A DNA stretch of 61,072 bases from assembly GCA_900473415.1 (NCBI GenBank), contig UCLR01000002.1, positions 1-61,072 on the forward strand, given 5' to 3'. The stretch's first letter is position 1; every line of letters starts with the position of its first letter. Shown piece after piece: positions 27,100 through 37,000 of the stretch. The translations under genes and the position numbers were made by a program. The DNA comes from Hyphomicrobiales bacterium (GTDB lineage Bacteria > Pseudomonadota > Alphaproteobacteria > Rhizobiales > Beijerinckiaceae). The notes under the pieces are model-generated. The model was not told the DNA's origin and made no database searches. It was given only the letters and a program-made list of their open reading frames with translations.

Positions 27100-28074
27100 T
27101 CAAAGCGTCAGCACGATCTTGCCCTTCGCCTTGCGGTCGCCGATCAGCGCATAGGCTTCCGTCCAGCGCTCCAGCGGCAAGGTGGCGTGGATATGGGCCC
27201 GGATATGGCTGCCCGCTGCCCAGTCCAGCAGGCGCTCCATGTTGCGCCGGTGGGCGGCGGGTTCGCGCTTGACGAATTCGCCCCAGTAGACGCCGCGCAG
27301 GTCGCAACTCTTGAGCAGCAGCAGGTTCAGCGGGATCCTGGGGATCTCACCCCCGGCGAAGCCGACGACGAGATAGCGCCCTTCCCAGGCCATGGAGCGC
27401 AGCGCGGGTTCAGCCAGCTCTCCGCCGACCGTGTCGTAGAGCACGTCGACCCCACGTCCGCCGGTCACCTTCCTCAGGGCAGCGCGGATGTCCTGCTCGG
27501 TGTAGTCCACCTCCTCCTGTGCGCCGTGCTCGCGGGCGAGCGCGAGCTTGTCGGGCGAGGAGGCGCAGGCGATGACATGGGCCCCGAGCAGGGCTCCGAT
27601 CTCGACTGCCGCCAACCCCGCCCCGCCGGAGGCGCCGAGGATGGCGAGCCGCTCGCCGGGCTTGAGCTGCGCCCGCTGGATCAGCCCGTGCATGGCGGTG
27701 CCGTAGGTGACGAAAAGGCTCGCGGCCTGGGCGTCGTCGAGCCGGTCCGGCACGCGGACGAGCGCTTCGGCCGGCACTGCGACCTTTTCGCGCGCCGCGC
27801 CATGGCCGACCCAGGCTGCGACGCGCTCGCCGATCTCCCAGCCAGTGACCCCCTCGCCGATGGCGACGATGGTGCCGGCGCACTCGGCCGAGGGCGAGAA
27901 GGGGAAGGCGGGCTTCTCCTGGTAGCGGCCGCGGATGATCAGCGTGTCGAAGAAATTGAGTGCCGCCGCCGTGACCGCGACGATGACCTCGCCCGGACCC
28001 GGGTCCGGGTCCGGCAGGTCGCGGATGACGAGCTCTTCCGCCGGGCCGTGATGTTCGCAGAGCAAAGCCTTCAT
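27100..28074 (-). CDS. NADPH:quinone oxidoreductase, zinc-free MDR family
   Basis: 324 residues. The N-terminal catalytic domain has ALNFFDTLIIRGRYQEKPAFPFSPSAECAG and the Rossmann domain has ILGASGGAGLAAVEIGALLGAHVIA. The structural-zinc cysteines of alcohol dehydrogenases are absent, which places it with QOR-type enzymes that reduce quinones or enoyl compounds with NADPH. The VLYDTVGGELAEPALRSMAWEGRYLVVGFAGG-type region is characteristic. No pathway context is visible. Confidence 0.92.
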   Translation of the reverse strand: MKALLCEHHGPAEELVIRDLPDPDPGPGEVIVAVTAAALNFFDTLIIRGRYQEKPAFPFSPSAECAGTIVAIGEGVTGWEIGERVAAWVGHGAAREKVAVPAEALVRVPDRLDDAQAASLFVTYGTAMHGLIQRAQLKPGERLAILGASGGAGLAAVEIGALLGAHVIACASSPDKLALAREHGAQEEVDYTEQDIRAALRKVTGGRGVDVLYDTVGGELAEPALRSMAWEGRYLVVGFAGGEIPRIPLNLLLLKSCDLRGVYWGEFVKREPAAHRRNMERLLDWAAGSHIRAHIHATLPLERWTEAYALIGDRKAKGKIVLTL

Positions 28075-28288
28075 CGTCGACTCGCCATCGCCGCTATCCG
28101 CCCCATGCCGCCGAACCGCGGTGGCGTGACTGTGCCATGACGATAGGTGCTACGAAACCGGCCGGGCAGCCCCGCTATTCGCATTTTTGCCAGGATCGTG
28201 ACACTCTATGCCGGCCGATCGTCGCGCGCCGCCGTCCTCAACAGGTGGTAAACGCGGTGTTAGGATTTTTAGTGACTGATGGCGGTCC

Positions 28289-28939
28289 ATGATCAGCTTG
28301 TTCCCTCGATTCCGCGTCAATTCTCCCTTCCGCAGGCTTGTCGTCGCTGCCGCCCTGGCGGGCAGTGCGTCCGTTCTGCTGATGCAGGGCGAAGCTGTCG
28401 CCCAGCCTGCCCAGAAGCCCAAGCCGGCCCCTGCCAAGCCGGCCGCGGCAAAGCCGGCGACGACGGCTGCGGCGACCCCGGCGGCAAGCGCCGGTCAGGG
28501 CCAGGCGATGCTGCTCGAGACGGCCGGGAAATGGCAGGCTTTCTCCTCCCAGCAGGGCCGCTCCAAGGTCTGCTACGCGCTCGGCAAGGCCGAGAGCCGC
28601 CTGCCCGCGAATCTCAAGGATCTCGAGGGGCTGTTCTTCGTCTCCAGCCGCCCGGGCGAGGGCGTGCGCAACGAGATCAGCTTCGTGATGAACTTCGATG
28701 TGAAGGAAGGCGTCGAACATCAAGCAATCATTGGCAATGAGCGCTTTGCGCTCGTGGCCAAGGGGCAGAATATGTGGCTGAAGAATCCGGCCGAGGAGCC
28801 GCGCATGCTCGATGCCATGCGCAAGGGCTCCGGGCTCGAGGTCAAGGGCATGTCGAAGCGTGGCAACCCGACCAGCGACAAATATTCGCTCGCCGGCATC
28901 AGCCAGATCGTGAAGCGGGCCGAGGACGCCTGCAAGTAA
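28289..28939 (+). CDS. invasion-associated locus B (IalB)-like secreted protein
   Basis: 216 residues. A basic N-terminus and a hydrophobic segment (LVVAAALAGSASVLL) end at a signal cleavage site near AVAQ, then comes an Ala/Pro/Lys-rich low-complexity linker (about 34-65). The folded part begins around WQAFSSQQGRSKVCYALGKAESRLP and resembles the IalB family, which is widespread in alphaproteobacteria and periplasmic or cell-surface. Despite the name, no role in invasion is implied. The gene is preceded by 214 bp in which no other gene is seen. Confidence 0.75.
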   Translation: MISLFPRFRVNSPFRRLVVAAALAGSASVLLMQGEAVAQPAQKPKPAPAKPAAAKPATTAAATPAASAGQGQAMLLETAGKWQAFSSQQGRSKVCYALGKAESRLPANLKDLEGLFFVSSRPGEGVRNEISFVMNFDVKEGVEHQAIIGNERFALVAKGQNMWLKNPAEEPRMLDAMRKGSGLEVKGMSKRGNPTSDKYSLAGISQIVKRAEDACK

Positions 28940-28952
28940 GGCGGCCCCGGTC

Positions 28953-29375
28953 ATGGCATCGGGCGAGACCGCATCGGAGCGCCGGCTGAAAGGCCGCTGC
29001 TATTGCGGGCAGGCGCGCTTCGAGGTCGCGGACGCCTTCGGCTACGCCGCCAATTGCCACTGCTCGCAATGCCGCCGCACCACCGGATCGGCCTTCAAGC
29101 CCTTCGCCGGCATCGAGCGCGCGAAGCTCGCCGTCACCGCGGGCGCTGACGCGCTGCTGATCGTCGGGAAGGCGGACAATCACGATGCGCATTGCGGCCG
29201 CTGCGGCTCGCTGCTGTTCTCGGTGGTTCGCGACGGCGCTTATGTCCATGTCGCGCTCGGCACGCTTGAAGATGCTCCGAGCATCCGGCCCGACCGGCAC
29301 ATCTTCGTCGGCTCGAAGGCGCCCTGGTACGAGATCACCGACGGGCTGCCGCAGTTCGCGGAGCATGCGAGCTAG
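28953..29375 (+). CDS. GFA/CENP-V family zinc protein
   Basis: 140 residues with the zinc-binding cysteines of the family: Cys16 and Cys18 (GRCYCGQARFEV), Cys35, Cys37 and Cys40 (CHCSQCRRTTGSAF), Cys81 and Cys84 (CGRCGSLLF). The name comes from Gfa, proposed to aid formaldehyde-glutathione adduct formation, but most members have no proven activity. It starts 13 bp after the IalB-like gene and may be co-transcribed. Confidence 0.92.
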   Translation: MASGETASERRLKGRCYCGQARFEVADAFGYAANCHCSQCRRTTGSAFKPFAGIERAKLAVTAGADALLIVGKADNHDAHCGRCGSLLFSVVRDGAYVHVALGTLEDAPSIRPDRHIFVGSKAPWYEITDGLPQFAEHAS

Positions 29376-29477
29376 GGCGTGCGCCGCTCATGGCCGCCCC
29401 GATTTCCGCTTTTCGCGCAATTGTGGTAGGGAGCGGCGAAATCCCGCGCCTTCCGTTATGGCGACGACAGAGCTCCG

Positions 29478-30707
29478 ATGACCGTGTCCGATCCCGCTAC
29501 CGCCGCTCCGGCGGCCGAACCTGTTTTGCGACGCCCCTCCCTGGTCGGACGCACCCGCGCCGGCATGGCCGAGGCGCTGGCCGAGATCGGCGTTCCCGAG
29601 AAGGAGCGGCGCATGCGCGTCGGCCAGCTCTGGAACTGGATCTACCACTACGGCGTGCGTGATTTCGACGCGATGACGACGATCGGCAAGGGCCTGCGGG
29701 CCCAGCTCGCCGAGTGCTTCTCGCTCGACCTGCCGGAAGTCACCGCCGAGCAGGTCTCGACCGACGGCACGCGCAAATGGCTGCTGCGCATGCCTTCGAC
29801 CGGCCCGCATGATCGCGGCGCCGAGATCGAGTGCGTCTATATCCCCGAGGTCGACCGCGGCACGCTCTGCGTCTCCAGCCAGGTCGGCTGCACGCTGACC
29901 TGCACCTTCTGCCACACCGGCACGCAGCGCCTCGTACGCAACCTCAAGACCGAGGAGATCGTCGCGCAGCTGATGGTCGCGCGAGACCGCCTCGGCGATT
30001 TCCCCAACCGCAAGCCGCCGGAAGGCGCCTTCGTGCCGAATGATGGCGGGCGCTTCGTCTCGAACATCGTCTTCATGGGCATGGGCGAGCCGCTCTACAA
30101 TTTCGACGGCGTGCGCGATTCGATCGACGTGATCACGGATGATCAGGGGCTTTCGCTCGGGCGCCGGCGCATCACCGTCTCGACCTCGGGCGTCGTGCCG
30201 CAGATCGGCCCGCTGGGCGACGACATGGGCACGATGCTGGCGATCTCGCTGCATGCTGTGCGCGATGAGCTGCGCAACGAACTGGTGCCGCTGAACAAGA
30301 AATATCCGATCAAGGACCTGCTCGAGGCCTGCCGGAACTATCCGGGCCTTTCGAACGCGAAGCGGATCACCTTTGAATACGTCATGCTCAAGGGCGTGAA
30401 CGACTCGGACGCTGAGGCGCGCGAGCTGGTGCGGCTGCTCAAGGGCATCCCCGCCAAGATCAACCTGATCCCGTTCAACCCTTGGCCCGGCACGAAATAC
30501 GAGTGCTCGGATTGGGACCGGATCGAGCGCTTCTCCGAGATCGTCTTCCGCGCCGGCTATGCCTCGCCGGTGCGCACGCCGCGCGGCCGCGACATCCTCG
30601 CCGCCTGCGGCCAGCTCAAGAGCGAGACGGAAAAGCTTTCCGCCCGCGCCCGGCTGATGCTGGAGGAGCAGGAAGCGCAGAGCGTGCCGGCCGTCGCGGC
30701 GGAGTGA
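29478..30707 (+). CDS. rlmN: 23S rRNA (adenine-C2)-methyltransferase RlmN
   Basis: 409 residues. The radical-SAM cluster motif is Cys138-x3-Cys142-x2-Cys145 in [19 protein letters not shown]. The C-terminal methyl-carrying cysteine lies in [10 protein letters not shown]. The N-terminal [25 protein letters not shown] is the RNA-binding helical domain. It makes 2-methyladenosine at A2503 of 23S rRNA and A37 of some tRNAs. A short membrane-protein gene overlaps its stop. Confidence 0.97.
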   Translation: MTVSDPATAAPAAEPVLRRPSLVGRTRAGMAEALAEIGVPEKERRMRVGQLWNWIYHYGVRDFDAMTTIGKGLRAQLAECFSLDLPEVTAEQVSTDGTRKWLLRMPSTGPHDRGAEIECVYIPEVDRGTLCVSSQVGCTLTCTFCHTGTQRLVRNLKTEEIVAQLMVARDRLGDFPNRKPPEGAFVPNDGGRFVSNIVFMGMGEPLYNFDGVRDSIDVITDDQGLSLGRRRITVSTSGVVPQIGPLGDDMGTMLAISLHAVRDELRNELVPLNKKYPIKDLLEACRNYPGLSNAKRITFEYVMLKGVNDSDAEARELVRLLKGIPAKINLIPFNPWPGTKYECSDWDRIERFSEIVFRAGYASPVRTPRGRDILAACGQLKSETEKLSARARLMLEEQEAQSVPAVAAE

Positions 30708-31192
30708 GCCGCTTGCTGCGCTGGCTGCTGCTGATCCCCTTCGCCTGCCTCGTCGCGATGGGGATGGCGCTGATCTTCCTCGCCATGGCGAGTTTCGCCT
30801 CCCCGGCCGTCGCGATGCTGATCGGCGGCGGCGTGGAGCGGCTCGTCGACCTGCTGTTCGGGCTGGCCGATCGCGGCATCGATCCGGCACCGGCGGCGCA
30901 GGCGGCTTTTGCGCTGATCGGAAAGCTGGGGCTCGCGATCGTCGTGATGCCGGTCGCGCTCGTCGCCGTCGGCTCGGAGCTGTTCCGCCTGCGCAGTGCC
31001 CTGCTCCAGAGCGGCCTCACGGGCTTGCTCACGGCGCTGCTGCCGCTGGCGATGCTGAGGTTGTCGCGGAGCCCAAGCCCTGCCGAGATCCAGATCATCT
31101 CCGGCCTCTTCCTGGTGGGGGCTGCGACAGGTTTCGTCTACTGGCTGGTCGCCGGGCGGGGAGCCGGCGGGGAGCGGCCGGCGCAGCCCTGA
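30704..31192 (+). CDS. small membrane protein of unknown function
   Basis: 162 residues if the GTG at 30704, which overlaps the rlmN stop (GTGA), is the start. Four hydrophobic segments are visible near residues 4-30, 65-87, 95-115 and 125-147. No known domain was recognised. Translational coupling to rlmN is clear from the overlap, but a functional link is not. Codon use (GC-rich third positions) is like that of the neighbours, supporting a real gene. Confidence 0.75.
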   Translation: MSRLLRWLLLIPFACLVAMGMALIFLAMASFASPAVAMLIGGGVERLVDLLFGLADRGIDPAPAAQAAFALIGKLGLAIVVMPVALVAVGSELFRLRSALLQSGLTGLLTALLPLAMLRLSRSPSPAEIQIISGLFLVGAATGFVYWLVAGRGAGGERPAQP

Positions 31193-31232
31193 GGCGCGGG
31201 CACTACCCGGCGCTACCGCGCCATACCCCCCC

Positions 31233-32987
31233 TCAATCCCCGATCGCGACGCCCTCACGCCTGCCGTCCGCTCCGCCCAGAAAGCCTTCCGGTGTCTTGA
31301 CGATGGCCTGGGTGCCGGAGGTCATCTCCAGCAGGCGCACCTCATGGCCTTTCGCCTCCAGCGCGGGTTTCCAGGCTTCGGCCTCGCTGCCCTTCTCCAG
31401 CTCGGTCGGGCCGTTGCGGCTGCCGAAATTGCCGAAGTCGACGGCCTGTTGCGGATCCATCCGCCAGTCGAGCAGGGCAACGAGCGTCTTCGAGACGAAG
31501 CCGATGATCTGGCTGCCGCCCGGTGAGCCGACCACGGCGTAGAGCCGCCCGAAGGCATCGAAGACCAGCGTTGGCGCCATCGAGGAGCGCGGCCGCTTGC
31601 CGGGCTCGACGCGGTTGGCGACCGGCTTGCCGTCCTCCTCCGGCGCGAAGTTGAAATCGGTCAGCTCGTTGTTGAGCAGGAAGCCGCCTTTCGTCATCAG
31701 CCGCGCACCGAAGCCGTCCTCGATGGTCGTGGTCATGGCGACCGCATTGCCCTGCGCATCGACGATCGAGATGTGGCTGGTGCCGTTCTCGATGCCCTCC
31801 GAGGGCGCGAGCAGCTGCGCCCGCCGGTGGGGCGGTTCGCCGGGTTTGGCGCGGCCGATCGAGCGCTCCGGGCCGATCAGGGCGGCGCGCGAGCGGATAT
31901 AGTCGCGGTCGACCAGGCCGCGCACCGGCACGCTGAAGAAGGCCGGGTCTGCGAGGTAGAGGGCGCGATCCGCGAAGGCGAGACGACCGGCTTCGCTGAG
32001 CCAATGCGCGGCTTCGGCTCCCGGTCCCATCCGCCTCAGCTCCTGCGCTTCCAGGATACCGAGCATCTGCTGGATCGCGATGGCGCCGGAGCTTGGCGGG
32101 CCCATGCCGCAGAGACGCCAGACGCGATAGGCGCCGCAGACGGGCTCGCGTTCCTCGACCCTGTAGGCGGCGAGGTCGGACAGCGTCATATCGCCGGGAT
32201 TGCTCGGATGGCCGGTGACGGTCGCGACGATATCCTGTGCGATCTGGCCCTCGTAGAGGGCCTTCGAGCCCTGCGCGGCGATGGCCCGCAAGGTCGCGGC
32301 GAAGGCCGGGTTCTTCAGGATGGTGCCGACGGCTTTCGGCGTCCCGTCCGGCTCGTAGAAATAGGCCGCGGCGAGCGGGTTCTTCGGCAACGCCGTCTCG
32401 CCGCCGAGGAGGCCGCTGAGGCGCGGCGAGACGGCGAAGCCATCCTCCGCCAGCTTGAGTGCGGGCTGGACGAGATCACCCCAGGGCAGCTTGCCCCAGC
32501 GCTTATGCGCTTCTTCGAGCAGCTTCAGCGTACCCGGAACGCCGACCGAGCGGCCGCCGATGACCGCCTCGCGGAAGGGCATCGGCTTGCCGTCCCTCAT
32601 GAAGCGGTCGGGTGTGGCGGCGGCGGGTGCGGTCTCGCGGCCATCCAGCGTCGCGACCGTGCGGGTGGCCTCGTCCCAATGGACGAGGAAGGCGCCGCCG
32701 CCGATGCCGGAACTCTGCGGCTCGACCAGATTGAGCACGAATTGCACGGCGATGGCCGCGTCAGTGGCGCTGCCGCCGGCGCGCAGGATGTCGCGCCCGG
32801 CCGCCGCGGCGAGCGGATTGGCGGCCGCGACCATGAAGCGCTGCGCCGTGCCGAGCGCCCGGGCGCTACGGCCCGTCGCGGCCTCCGGCGCGGGCGCGAG
32901 AGGCTGGGCGGCGGCGGTCCCCGTGCCGAGCAGGACAAGCGTCAGCAGCGCGGCGGGTGCCAGGGCAGGGATGCGCAAGGACAGCAT
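31233..32987 (-). CDS. ggt: gamma-glutamyltransferase (Ggt)
   Basis: 584 residues with a signal peptide ending near TAAAQ, so it is periplasmic. The autoprocessing threonine lies in GIENGTSHISIVDAQGNAV, which splits the precursor into large and small subunits. PQSSGIGGGAFLVHW, LDGRETAPAAAT, GPPSSGAIAIQQML and KRPRSSMAPTLVF are further family blocks. The enzyme cleaves the gamma-glutamyl bond of glutathione and related compounds. The gene is divergent from the LemA operon. Confidence 0.96.
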   Translation of the reverse strand: MLSLRIPALAPAALLTLVLLGTGTAAAQPLAPAPEAATGRSARALGTAQRFMVAAANPLAAAAGRDILRAGGSATDAAIAVQFVLNLVEPQSSGIGGGAFLVHWDEATRTVATLDGRETAPAAATPDRFMRDGKPMPFREAVIGGRSVGVPGTLKLLEEAHKRWGKLPWGDLVQPALKLAEDGFAVSPRLSGLLGGETALPKNPLAAAYFYEPDGTPKAVGTILKNPAFAATLRAIAAQGSKALYEGQIAQDIVATVTGHPSNPGDMTLSDLAAYRVEEREPVCGAYRVWRLCGMGPPSSGAIAIQQMLGILEAQELRRMGPGAEAAHWLSEAGRLAFADRALYLADPAFFSVPVRGLVDRDYIRSRAALIGPERSIGRAKPGEPPHRRAQLLAPSEGIENGTSHISIVDAQGNAVAMTTTIEDGFGARLMTKGGFLLNNELTDFNFAPEEDGKPVANRVEPGKRPRSSMAPTLVFDAFGRLYAVVGSPGGSQIIGFVSKTLVALLDWRMDPQQAVDFGNFGSRNGPTELEKGSEAEAWKPALEAKGHEVRLLEMTSGTQAIVKTPEGFLGGADGRREGVAIGD

Positions 32988-33133
32988 GATTCCGGTCTCC
33001 GGCGTGGGGCGGCAGGATAGGCCATTTGCCGCAACCTGACAGCTTGCCCTTGCTGACGGGTTGGAGCGGCGGGGCGCGGCGGCTACAGTCCGAATCGCGA
33101 TACTTCTGACACTGCCAAAAAGGGGTTTTCGGC

Positions 33134-33736
33134 ATGTCGTTTCCCGCCTCTCTGCGTCGTCCGTTCGCCTGGATTCTCCTGGGCATGGTCGGCATCGCGC
33201 TCGCTGGCTGCGGCTACAACAATGTGCCGACGCTGGAGGAAAAGGCGAAGGCGGCCTGGTCGGAGGTGCAGAACCAGTATCAGCGCCGCGCCGACCTGAT
33301 CCCCAATCTGGTCGAGACCGTGAAGGGCTACGCCGCGCAGGAGCGCGAGGTGCTGCAAAGCGTGATCGAGGCCCGCGCCCGGGCGACTCAGGTCAAGGTC
33401 GATGCCTCCACCATCAACGACCCGGCGAAGTTCAAGGAATTCCAGGACGCGCAGAACCAGCTCACCGGCGCGCTCGGGCGGCTGCTGGTCACGGTCGAGC
33501 GCTATCCGGAGCTGAAGTCCAACCAGAACTTCCTGGCCCTGCAGTCCCAGCTCGAAGGCACCGAGAACCGGGTCGCCGTGGCGCGTCGCGACTACATCCA
33601 GGCCGTGCAGGCCTTCAACACCGAGATCCGCACCTTTCCGGGCGTGATCTGGGCCAAGCTGATCTGGGGCGCCAAGCCGATGGAGACCTTCACCGCGACG
33701 GCTGGCGCCGAACGGCCGCCGGCGGTGAAATTCTGA
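33134..33736 (+). CDS. LemA family lipoprotein
   Basis: 200 residues. The lipobox-like IALAGC near residue 26 predicts a lipid anchor. NQYQRRADLIPNLVETVKGYAAQEREVLQSVIEARA is the LemA core, and the end FNTEIRTFPGVIWAKLIWGAKPMETF is the family's C-terminal signature. LemA proteins are helical membrane-attached proteins of unclear function that nearly always sit next to TPM-domain proteins, as here. Confidence 0.93.
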   Translation: MSFPASLRRPFAWILLGMVGIALAGCGYNNVPTLEEKAKAAWSEVQNQYQRRADLIPNLVETVKGYAAQEREVLQSVIEARARATQVKVDASTINDPAKFKEFQDAQNQLTGALGRLLVTVERYPELKSNQNFLALQSQLEGTENRVAVARRDYIQAVQAFNTEIRTFPGVIWAKLIWGAKPMETFTATAGAERPPAVKF

Positions 33737-33756
33737 AGGGCTGAACGGAGCGCCGC

Positions 33757-34563
33757 GTGATGCGGACCCTTCTCGGCGTAGTGGCTCTGCTCTTCTGGGC
33801 AGGCCTCGCTCTGGCAGCCGAACCCTCCTACCCGGCCCTGACCGGCCGGGTTGTCGACGGGGCCAACCTGCTCGCGCCCGACGTCCGGCAGCGTATCGAG
33901 GACAAGCTCAAGGCGCATGAGGACAAGACCTCTGACCAGGTGGTGGTCGCGACGCTGCCCTCGTTGCAGGACATCCCCATCGAGGATTTCGCCAACGGCC
34001 TCTTCCGGCACTGGCAGCTCGGCCAGAAGGCGAAGAACAACGGCGTGCTGCTGATCGTCGCGCCGAAGGAGCGCAAGGTCCGCATCGAGGTCGGCTACGG
34101 GCTGGAAGGCGCGCTGACCGATGCGCTCTCCAAGGTCATCATCACCACGGCGATCGCGCCGAAGTTCAAGACGGGCGATTTCGCAGGCGGCATCGAGGCC
34201 GGGACCGATGCGATCCTGACCATCCTCGCCGGTGACGCCGAGGAGTGGCAGCGCCGCGCCGAGGTCCGCTCCGACGAGAGCACGATGGCTGAGGACATCG
34301 CCGTCATCATCGCGATGATCCTGATCTTCCTGTTCATTGTCTCCTTCCTGCGCGGCCTGAGGCAGCAGCAGGGCGGCGTGCGACGACACCGCATGCGCAA
34401 CGGGCAATGGGTGACGCTGCCGCAGACGACCGGCTGGAGCACCGGCTCCGGCTCGGGCTGGAGCGGCGGTGGCGGCTGGAGTTCGGGCGGGTCTTCCGGT
34501 GGTGGCGGCTTTTCGGGCGGCGGCGGTTCCTCCGGCGGCGGCGGTGCTTCGGGAGACTGGTGA
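33757..34563 (+). CDS. TPM-domain membrane protein, YgcG family
   Basis: 268 residues. GTG at 33757 and ATG at 33760 are adjacent possible starts; the GGAG at 33747-33750 suits either. A signal peptide ends near LALAAEP. The TPM domain covers about residues 28-155 (VVDGANLLAPDVRQRIEDKLKAHE, RKVRIEVGYGLEGALTDALS). A membrane helix follows near 180-205. The tail is a Gly/Ser-rich repeat ending in ASGDW, typical of YgcG. By position it works with LemA in the envelope; the molecular role is unknown. Confidence 0.92.
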   Translation: MMRTLLGVVALLFWAGLALAAEPSYPALTGRVVDGANLLAPDVRQRIEDKLKAHEDKTSDQVVVATLPSLQDIPIEDFANGLFRHWQLGQKAKNNGVLLIVAPKERKVRIEVGYGLEGALTDALSKVIITTAIAPKFKTGDFAGGIEAGTDAILTILAGDAEEWQRRAEVRSDESTMAEDIAVIIAMILIFLFIVSFLRGLRQQQGGVRRHRMRNGQWVTLPQTTGWSTGSGSGWSGGGGWSSGGSSGGGGFSGGGGSSGGGGASGDW

Positions 34564-35168
34564 TGGACGAGGCCGACAGGGAGGCGGTTGCCGAGGCCGT
34601 GCGCCGCGCCGAAGCGCGGACGGCAGGCGAGATCGTCGTCGTCATCGAGCGGGCGGCCTCGAGCTATCGCAACGTGCCGGTGGTAATGGCGCTGACGCTC
34701 GCGCTCTTCGTGCCCTGGCCGCTGCTCTCTCTGACCGCAATCAGCGCCCAGCGTATCTTCCTGATCCAGCTCCTCTGCGCCGCTGTGCTGCTGGCTGCGC
34801 TGCTCTGGTATGGCCGCGGCGGTCGCTTCGTGCCGGGTTTCGTCAAGCGTCCGCGCGCGCATGAGGCGGCGCTGCGCGAGTTCACGGCCCGCGGTTTGAC
34901 GCGGACGAAGGGACGCACCGGCGTCCTGCTCTATGTCGCCCTGCAGGAGCGCTATGCCGAGATCATCGCCGATACCGGCATCGATGGGCTGGTCGATCAG
35001 GAGACCTGGCGCGACATCATCGAGCCGCTCGTTGCGGCCGCGCGCGAGGAGCGGCTCACCGAGGGGCTGATCGCAGCGGTCGATGCTGTCGGCGGCGTGC
35101 TGGCGCAACATGTCCCGCCGGCGCCCGACGACACCGACGAGCTGCCGAACAAGGTGATCCTGCTTTAG
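34563..35168 (+). CDS. TPM-domain membrane protein (second, YgcG-partner type)
   Basis: 201 residues from ATG 34563, which overlaps the stop of the preceding gene (TGATG). The TPM core is split by two membrane helices: EAVAEAVRRAEARTAGEIVVVIERAAS lies before them and GRTGVLLYVALQERYAEIIADTGIDGLVDQETW after. This layout matches the DUF5130/TPM proteins that accompany LemA and YgcG. The three genes form one operon. Confidence 0.9.
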   Translation: MDEADREAVAEAVRRAEARTAGEIVVVIERAASSYRNVPVVMALTLALFVPWPLLSLTAISAQRIFLIQLLCAAVLLAALLWYGRGGRFVPGFVKRPRAHEAALREFTARGLTRTKGRTGVLLYVALQERYAEIIADTGIDGLVDQETWRDIIEPLVAAAREERLTEGLIAAVDAVGGVLAQHVPPAPDDTDELPNKVILL

Positions 35169-35171
35169 AGC

Positions 35172-35951
35172 TTAGCGCGGGGCCGGCCCGTGGGCGGCGC
35201 CGAGGATCGCGCCGGGCATGGTCATGCCGTATTTGCTCGGCCGCTCGGCCTGGATCAGCACGACATAGCTGTCGGCTTCCGGGGCCTGCGTCGCCGTCAG
35301 CGGCGCGGTGATCGTCGCGGGCTCGCCGTTCCAGTCGCCGACGCGGACCATGCCGCGCACGACATTGACGTAGGACAGCGTCTTGCCCTGGTTCTCGCCG
35401 CGCGTGACCGGCACCGTGGCGCGATGCGTCGTGGGCACCACCCAGACGCCGGCGGTTTCCGTCAGCCCGGCATCCTTGGGACTGATCCGGATGCGGAGGC
35501 TGCCGTTCTCCTCCTTCAGCGCCACCGTCGCGGTAAAGCCGGGCGCAGCGACCTGCTTCACCGCCTTCTCGATCTCCGCCTTGTCGGAACCGATCGCGTG
35601 GGCGGCGCCATTGACGACGACCTGAGGGGTATAGACCTGTCCGTCGCCGCGAGCCTTGGCATAGAACTTCTGGCGTTTCGCGAAGGAATCCTTCCCGAGC
35701 GTGTCCTTCCAACCGAGATAGTCCCAATAGGTCACCGGCAGGGTGAGCGCGATCAGCCCCGGCTCCTTCGACAGCTCGATGATCAGCGCATCGGCCGGTG
35801 GGCAGGAGGAGCATCCCTGGCTGGTGAAGAGTTCGATCACCGCCTTGGGCGCGGGGGCGGGTGTTTGCGCGACCGGCGGCGTCTGCGCCGTCGCCGGGCC
35901 GAGGGCGAGGGTGGCGAGGATCGCGGCGACGTGGCGCATAGAAGCGGACAT
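35172..35951 (-). CDS. DUF1223 secreted thioredoxin-like protein
   Basis: 259 residues from ATG 35951 (a second in-frame ATG is four codons later). The signal peptide ends near ATAQ. The DUF1223 hallmark ELFTSQGCSSCPPADALI holds a CxxC at Cys47 and Cys50, as in glutaredoxin-like folds, followed by LPVTYWDYLGWKDTLGK and YTPQVVVNG. A periplasmic redox role is a reasonable guess, but no substrate is known. It ends three bases from the convergent TPM gene. Confidence 0.92.
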   Translation of the reverse strand: MSASMRHVAAILATLALGPATAQTPPVAQTPAPAPKAVIELFTSQGCSSCPPADALIIELSKEPGLIALTLPVTYWDYLGWKDTLGKDSFAKRQKFYAKARGDGQVYTPQVVVNGAAHAIGSDKAEIEKAVKQVAAPGFTATVALKEENGSLRIRISPKDAGLTETAGVWVVPTTHRATVPVTRGENQGKTLSYVNVVRGMVRVGDWNGEPATITAPLTATQAPEADSYVVLIQAERPSKYGMTMPGAILGAAHGPAPR

Positions 35952-36019
35952 GAAGGAAACTCTGCGGGCGACTTCTTTTTCTGAGGTTACCAAAGCCCCC
36001 AATCCGTTCCGGATGGAAA

Positions 36020-37000
36020 TCACGTTGCCTTGAAAACGGGTGTTACCGCCTTGCCTTGCTCGTATTGGGCCAGCGCCGCGGCGGAAATCATGTTTGGCCG
36101 CCAGCGGCGATGCATCCAGAGCCACTGCTCGGGATATTCGCGCACCCAACCGTCTACCACCGCCGTCATCATCGCCATGGCGCCCTGCACGTCGATCTCG
36201 CCGCCGGCGTCGCGCGGCAGGTCGAGCGGCGGCGTCAACTCCAGCCGGAAACGATGCTTCGGCAGGCGGATGACGCGCACGCCATGCACCGGGCATTCGA
36301 AGCGGCGGGCGAACTTGCCCATGATCGGGTTGGTCAGTGCCGGCCGACCCAGGAAGGGCACGACGGTGCCGCGCGTGAAATGCTGGTCGATCAGCATGCC
36401 GAGATGGCCACCATTCTCCAGCACGGCCTGCATGGCGAAGGCGGCGCCCTGCTTGGCCGCCGCGAGGCCGCCCATCGCGCCGGAGCGGATCTCGTGGACG
36501 ACTGCCGCGATTGCCGGGTCGTTGGGGGCGCGGAAGACGGCGGTCGTGTCCAGCTCGTAGGTCGCGGCGCAGATCGCCGGCAGCTCCCAGTTGGCGAGAT
36601 GGGCCGAAAAGATCAGGCCGGGCCTGTCGTCCTCCCTGAGCGCGACGAAGTGCTCGATGCCCTCGACCTCGACGCGGGAGGGCTTGTCGGGATTGTCGTA
36701 ATCATAGTCGAAGAGCGTGCCGAGATGGGCGTATTCGGCGGCGGTGCGCCCGAGATTCTCCCAGGCGCCCCGCGCGATACGCTTCACCTGCGCCTCATCC
36801 TTCTCCGGGAAGGCGGCGCGGATATTGGCGAGCGCGATGCGGTTGACGGGAAGCAGCGGGCTTGCCGTGCGCAGCAGCCAGCCGCCGAGATCGCTGGAGC
36901 GTTGGGGGCCGAGCAGGCGCAAGCCGGCGAACAGCGTGCGGACCACGCCGATCATCACCGCGGCACCGGCGCGCGCCGCGAATGTCTTCAAACGTTTCAA
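36020..37000 (-). CDS. lpxXL: lipid A secondary acyltransferase for the very-long-chain acid (LpxXL-type)
   Basis: 326 residues of the LpxL/HtrB family. A membrane-associated N-terminus is followed by the HX4E catalytic pair His134...Glu139 in SAHLANWEL, and LIDQHFTRGTVVPFLGRPA and WLWMHRRW are conserved later. Its place at the end of the acpXL operon identifies it as the rhizobial LpxXL type, which moves the 27-hydroxyoctacosanoyl chain from AcpXL onto lipid A at the inner membrane. Chain length in this organism is inferred from rhizobia. Confidence 0.9.
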   Translation of the reverse strand: MKRLKTFAARAGAAVMIGVVRTLFAGLRLLGPQRSSDLGGWLLRTASPLLPVNRIALANIRAAFPEKDEAQVKRIARGAWENLGRTAAEYAHLGTLFDYDYDNPDKPSRVEVEGIEHFVALREDDRPGLIFSAHLANWELPAICAATYELDTTAVFRAPNDPAIAAVVHEIRSGAMGGLAAAKQGAAFAMQAVLENGGHLGMLIDQHFTRGTVVPFLGRPALTNPIMGKFARRFECPVHGVRVIRLPKHRFRLELTPPLDLPRDAGGEIDVQGAMAMMTAVVDGWVREYPEQWLWMHRRWRPNMISAAALAQYEQGKAVTPVFKAT

